Positions 60,671 through 64,000 of a DNA stretch of 64,000 nt are shown in pieces. The translations under genes were made by a program, and so were the position numbers. The DNA comes from Taenia hydatigena. Lineage: Eukaryota; Platyhelminthes; Cestoda; Cyclophyllidea; Taeniidae. The DNA is taken from the NCBI GenBank assembly GCA_036345935.2, contig JADWOT020001419.1:144983-208982 (forward strand), in the 5' to 3' direction. Position 1 is the first letter of the stretch; every line of letters starts with the position of its first letter. Under the pieces are notes generated by a model. That model was not told where the DNA came from, ran no database searches, and saw only the letters and a program-made list of their open reading frames with translations.

Positions 60671-63600
60671 AAGTAATGAAAGCATCATTAAACCTAGAAA
60701 TTTCACGCGCTCAAAACCACATACCTACCCTTTGGTCTCGAATGTCTTATGGTGTTTGCCAAGGATTTGAATTGAATCCTTGACCGCACGTAAAGCACTC
60801 GTGCATGTCCTTGTGCATATAAATGAAGTCTCGACTATTAACACCGAACAGAATCCGGAAACCCGACACGCAGTCAATCCTTAAATAACACTTGCGTGAG
60901 GAAAGTGTCACAGCATCTCGAAATCACTGTACATTTGAAGAACACAAGCATTGCGAATGCAGCAAGCACGTTAAAGATTTTTAACATAGTGTACAGCATG
61001 CATAGTGTGGCATAACAAACAAATAAATGATGATTATAACACAGCTTACTGAAAGCTGAGGTCAGGTGGTGCGAGGACATGATTTGTTTACTTCTCGTCG
61101 GCGAAGAGCACATGCAAAGGGGACAGAGGAGGCTACTTCTAGTTCTCAAGCGCTTTAAGACACTTGGGCGCTGCCTACCTATCTTACTTCCCCTTTAGTG
61201 CTCTAAATCCCTAACGCTAGAGGAGGTCAAAGCCATGGGGGTTCGGAGTCCGTTTTCCCCTTCGGACCTAGTGCCATCCGTTTGGTCATGCAGTTCAAGT
61301 ATGTTGACCGCCTCTTGATCAAACAGTGCTTTCAAACAGGCATGCATTCCAAAAACTGCAGGTCACCTTTTCAACCCAAGTGTCAGTGCTCTACCTCGAC
61401 TTCCTATCCCACAAGATAATGCTGTTGCACAGGCGCATGGTAAAGCGATGAACTGCGAAGGGTTGAGCTCACAGTTGCGCTTTGCAGACGATTGAGCTTG
61501 CTGGTGGGATAACTCGGAGGGCAGCGCTAATTCACGGCGAATCAGATGCGAGGCCAGCAACAAAGACGAATAAAGCTCAAATGAACTCTTCGATGCAGTC
61601 AATGCAATTAATCCACCTTTAAAAGCAGTAAAAGATGCAAAAAAAGCATTCACAAAACCCTTCATTTTATAGGTCTTAGAGTTAGTGCACTTTTGCCACT
61701 TTTATGCAGGCACATTGTGAAAAATTGCCTCGTTCAGGTCATTCATGAGTGCTACCGTCACCAGCTTTGCCCATAAGAAAAGAAAGCGCGCTTTATCATG
61801 GGGCATGCACCGTTCAAGGTGACGTTTATTATGTCGATGGCTGTGAACTCTTCCGTGATGTGCTTCACACGTCCCTATGAGAAATTCGCAGGTGAATTAA
61901 TGCATGCACCCCACAAATTGTCCCATCCCTCCAATTCCCTGACCGACTAGTGATTCCACTGCTTCACCGACCGTGTGTCCGGTTGAATGATTGAGTCACT
62001 GATTTATTCAGTGATATATTCACCTCCCTGCCCCTTTATTTTCCTTTATGCTGTTCCGCTGATCCACCGAATGTCTAGCCCCTTCTTTAGCCCACTCGTC
62101 GATGAAGGTGGCGGCACAATATTAGAGCCGTAGATGTGGTATTCCTCCCTCTTTCCTTGGTTGCGTGGAAATTCAGTAGCTAGCGCGTACCCCTTGCGGG
62201 TGTGTTTCTTCCATCACTGACAAGTTTAATGGCTGACGCTGCCACATATTTCGCACATTTGAAACCCCTTTTCATGGCTAAGTAGTAGCATGTCATTTCC
62301 TACCAATTCATGACACACTCAACAGTGGACAGCCTACTTTAAGATGCACTCGTCATCCGCGTCAACAAGCAACTGCAGGGCAACATGATAAAAACACTTT
62401 CACACCTCCCAAAGCAAAATATTACACAGCGGTCAACACCGCTCTAAATCGCAACAAAACCTCCATCACTACTGTATACATACACACTGCAGCGCCTTCA
62501 GCCTTCCCTCACCCCAAGAACACCAAATAAGATACAACATTCGAGCAGAATACACATCTAGTCCACATACAACGGCGAGGAAAACAAGTGGCCCCACCAC
62601 CAACACTCGTAATTTAGCGAACTACTGATGTGCTACACAGTCCATCTCTCCGCCTCCAGCGCCATCCTCCGTGCTCTCCTTGGTAATTGTGCTGCACCTG
62701 CAATCTCCTCCCCACCTTCTATGGCCAAAGCGGACCCCGTAGAGAATGATGTGGATCCACCGACCATCATGCCTACAAGCAAAATTCCAAATCCTGTCAA
62801 CGATAAGACCTCAAGACCATGACATTAACAGAACAACTAAGACCTGTTGTGACTATCGGTCTCAAACCTAATGCCGCATGGCAACCATACGATGACAAGC
62901 TTAACTACCTGCATTAGGTAGCAGCAATACTCAGTACCATTAACCGACAGATGTAGTCGTCAAACACACACCCACGGAACCAAGTGGGGCACCAAGTCAA
63001 TTGGCATTTACCGTTTCTCCTACCAATTAATCGCACTTTGGCAATATATCACCTTACTCACTGTAGCACACAAGCCTGTAGCCGTCAATGAAAACGCCTC
63101 CTTGCGTAAGTTATGCATGCACAGAAACTTCCCAACAACTTGTGTCGAAATTCTTTAGCATTAGCCAAACCACTTTTACGCACACACAGCTCACACTAAC
63201 CACAATGCCGATTACTTCACAACTACATCGTATTGGCTTCACCTCACACCATACAACTATCAAAGGCGACAGAACCTCAACATCCTATTTTAAAAAAATA
63301 AACAAGCAAAACTAATGTTTGTAGACCAACGATAACATCAGACTTAATTTACACAACATTTCGTCTTACAGGAAAGTACTCACCAGACTACCCCTTAGCA
63401 CCAAAACACCGCATCCAGTCTTTCATAACTCCTCCGAACACAAAGTCACGCTACTTATGTCCTGCACAAGTGAACATTCAACATCGAGCAGGGAAACCTT
63501 CAGCAAGATCGATTGGTCGAATGTCTGCAACACCACATCTGTCAACGACGACGACGACGACGACGAGTTCAAGGGCGCATAGTGCCGTCTCAGTGGACTC

Positions 63601-64000
63601 CCATGGGCTGGCTTCCACAGCCACATTCTCCTTCTTCGATACCACCGTCAGCAACGACGCATGTTGTTGGCAGGACCCCATTACCACCACGAGACCTAAC
63701 TACTTAAATACAAAAATACTGCGCTACCAAGTTTTGCACCCAAAATTAGCACCCAGTACTGTTCAATAATGTCTACATGCTTACCACAAAATACACCAAC
63801 GAAAAAATACTCTTGCCGGACTTTGCACCTACAACGAAACTAGCACCGTGTAGTGCCAGGTGATTGGTAGATTTTTCCCTTTGTTTCCAACAGATTAGAT
63901 CCCTCCTGCCATAATCTCTCCCTTTTGATATCATCCACTATCCAACCAACCGCCAGGACAGCTTCAACTGTTCCCCTTCAAAATCATTCTGCGAAACGAA
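60671..64000. other. No confident gene; (GAC)n at 63,545-63,567
   Basis: No recognised coding sequence. A (GAC)n trinucleotide run sits at 63,545-63,567. An ATG at 62,628 begins 18 codons that look weakly signal-like and end at a possible donor (CTTG/GTAATT, phase 1), but no downstream exon could be assigned. The plus strand is A+C-rich from about 62.4 kb on. Confidence 0.35.

Noticed and set aside
1..64000. CRISPR arrays, operons, phage or plasmid functions
   Set aside because: The sequence has eukaryotic splice signals and histone genes; the tandem arrays are satellites with long units, not spacer-repeat arrays.

Overview
The window looks like eukaryotic nuclear DNA from a gene-poor, repeat-rich genome. 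No bacterial-style operons or long open frames occur. Genes are split by GT-AG introns, some very short (one candidate is 32 nt), and decayed copies of multi-copy genes (histone H2A and H2B, a tRNA-Arg-like sequence, a Ty3/gypsy pol fragment) are scattered through it. Base composition is moderate. A gene built mostly from small internal exons in one phase, ending in exons of 33, 33 and 32 nt, resembles the micro-exon genes of parasitic flatworms. A flatworm (fluke or tapeworm) is therefore my best guess, as an inference only.

Layout. 1-6.3 kb: no confident gene, one possible last exon at 1.9 kb. 6.4-7.7 kb: broken histone H2B (+) and H2A (-) lying tail to tail. 7.7-10.6 kb: nothing recognised. 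10.6-12.0 kb: copy 1 of dispersed repeat A/B. 13.3 kb: tRNA-Arg-like sequence. 15.2-16.6 kb: tandem array with a period near 180 bp. 16.7-19.8 kb (-): dead copy of the small-exon gene. 21.1-22.1 kb (+): decayed RRM protein gene. 23.7-24.3 kb: short repeat C. 27.1-31.1 kb: repeats A/B and R on the minus strand. 33.6-34.5 kb (-): partial third copy of the small-exon gene. 37.0-37.9 kb (-): an unidentified two-exon candidate with one apparent frameshift. 41.0-43.8 kb (+): repeats R and A/B. 43.8-45.0 kb: satellite piece plus gypsy reverse transcriptase/RNase H remnant (-). 51.0-54.4 kb (+): the apparently intact small-exon gene. 54.4-57.2 kb: large 181-bp satellite array. 57.3-59.75 kb: another R copy. 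60.2-60.7 kb: LTR-like direct repeat and repeat C. 60.7-64 kb: nothing firm.

The central observation is the ten-exon gene at 50,974-54,405. Joining its exons gives one open frame of 382 codons plus stop; six consecutive internal exons (108, 117, 126, 75, 33 and 33 nt) all begin and end in phase 1. An inverted copy 30 kb away (16.7-19.8 kb) keeps the exon map but has lost several splice donors and gained stops. A shorter third copy at 34 kb keeps the 3' exons. In both full loci the gene is followed on its 3' side by the same satellite, so gene and satellite were probably duplicated as a unit. A second repeat family (R) also carries a conserved 39-nt phase-1 exon in three copies. The window therefore reads as a nursery and graveyard of a small-exon gene family set in satellites and transposon debris. 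All homology statements are by eye; no search was run.
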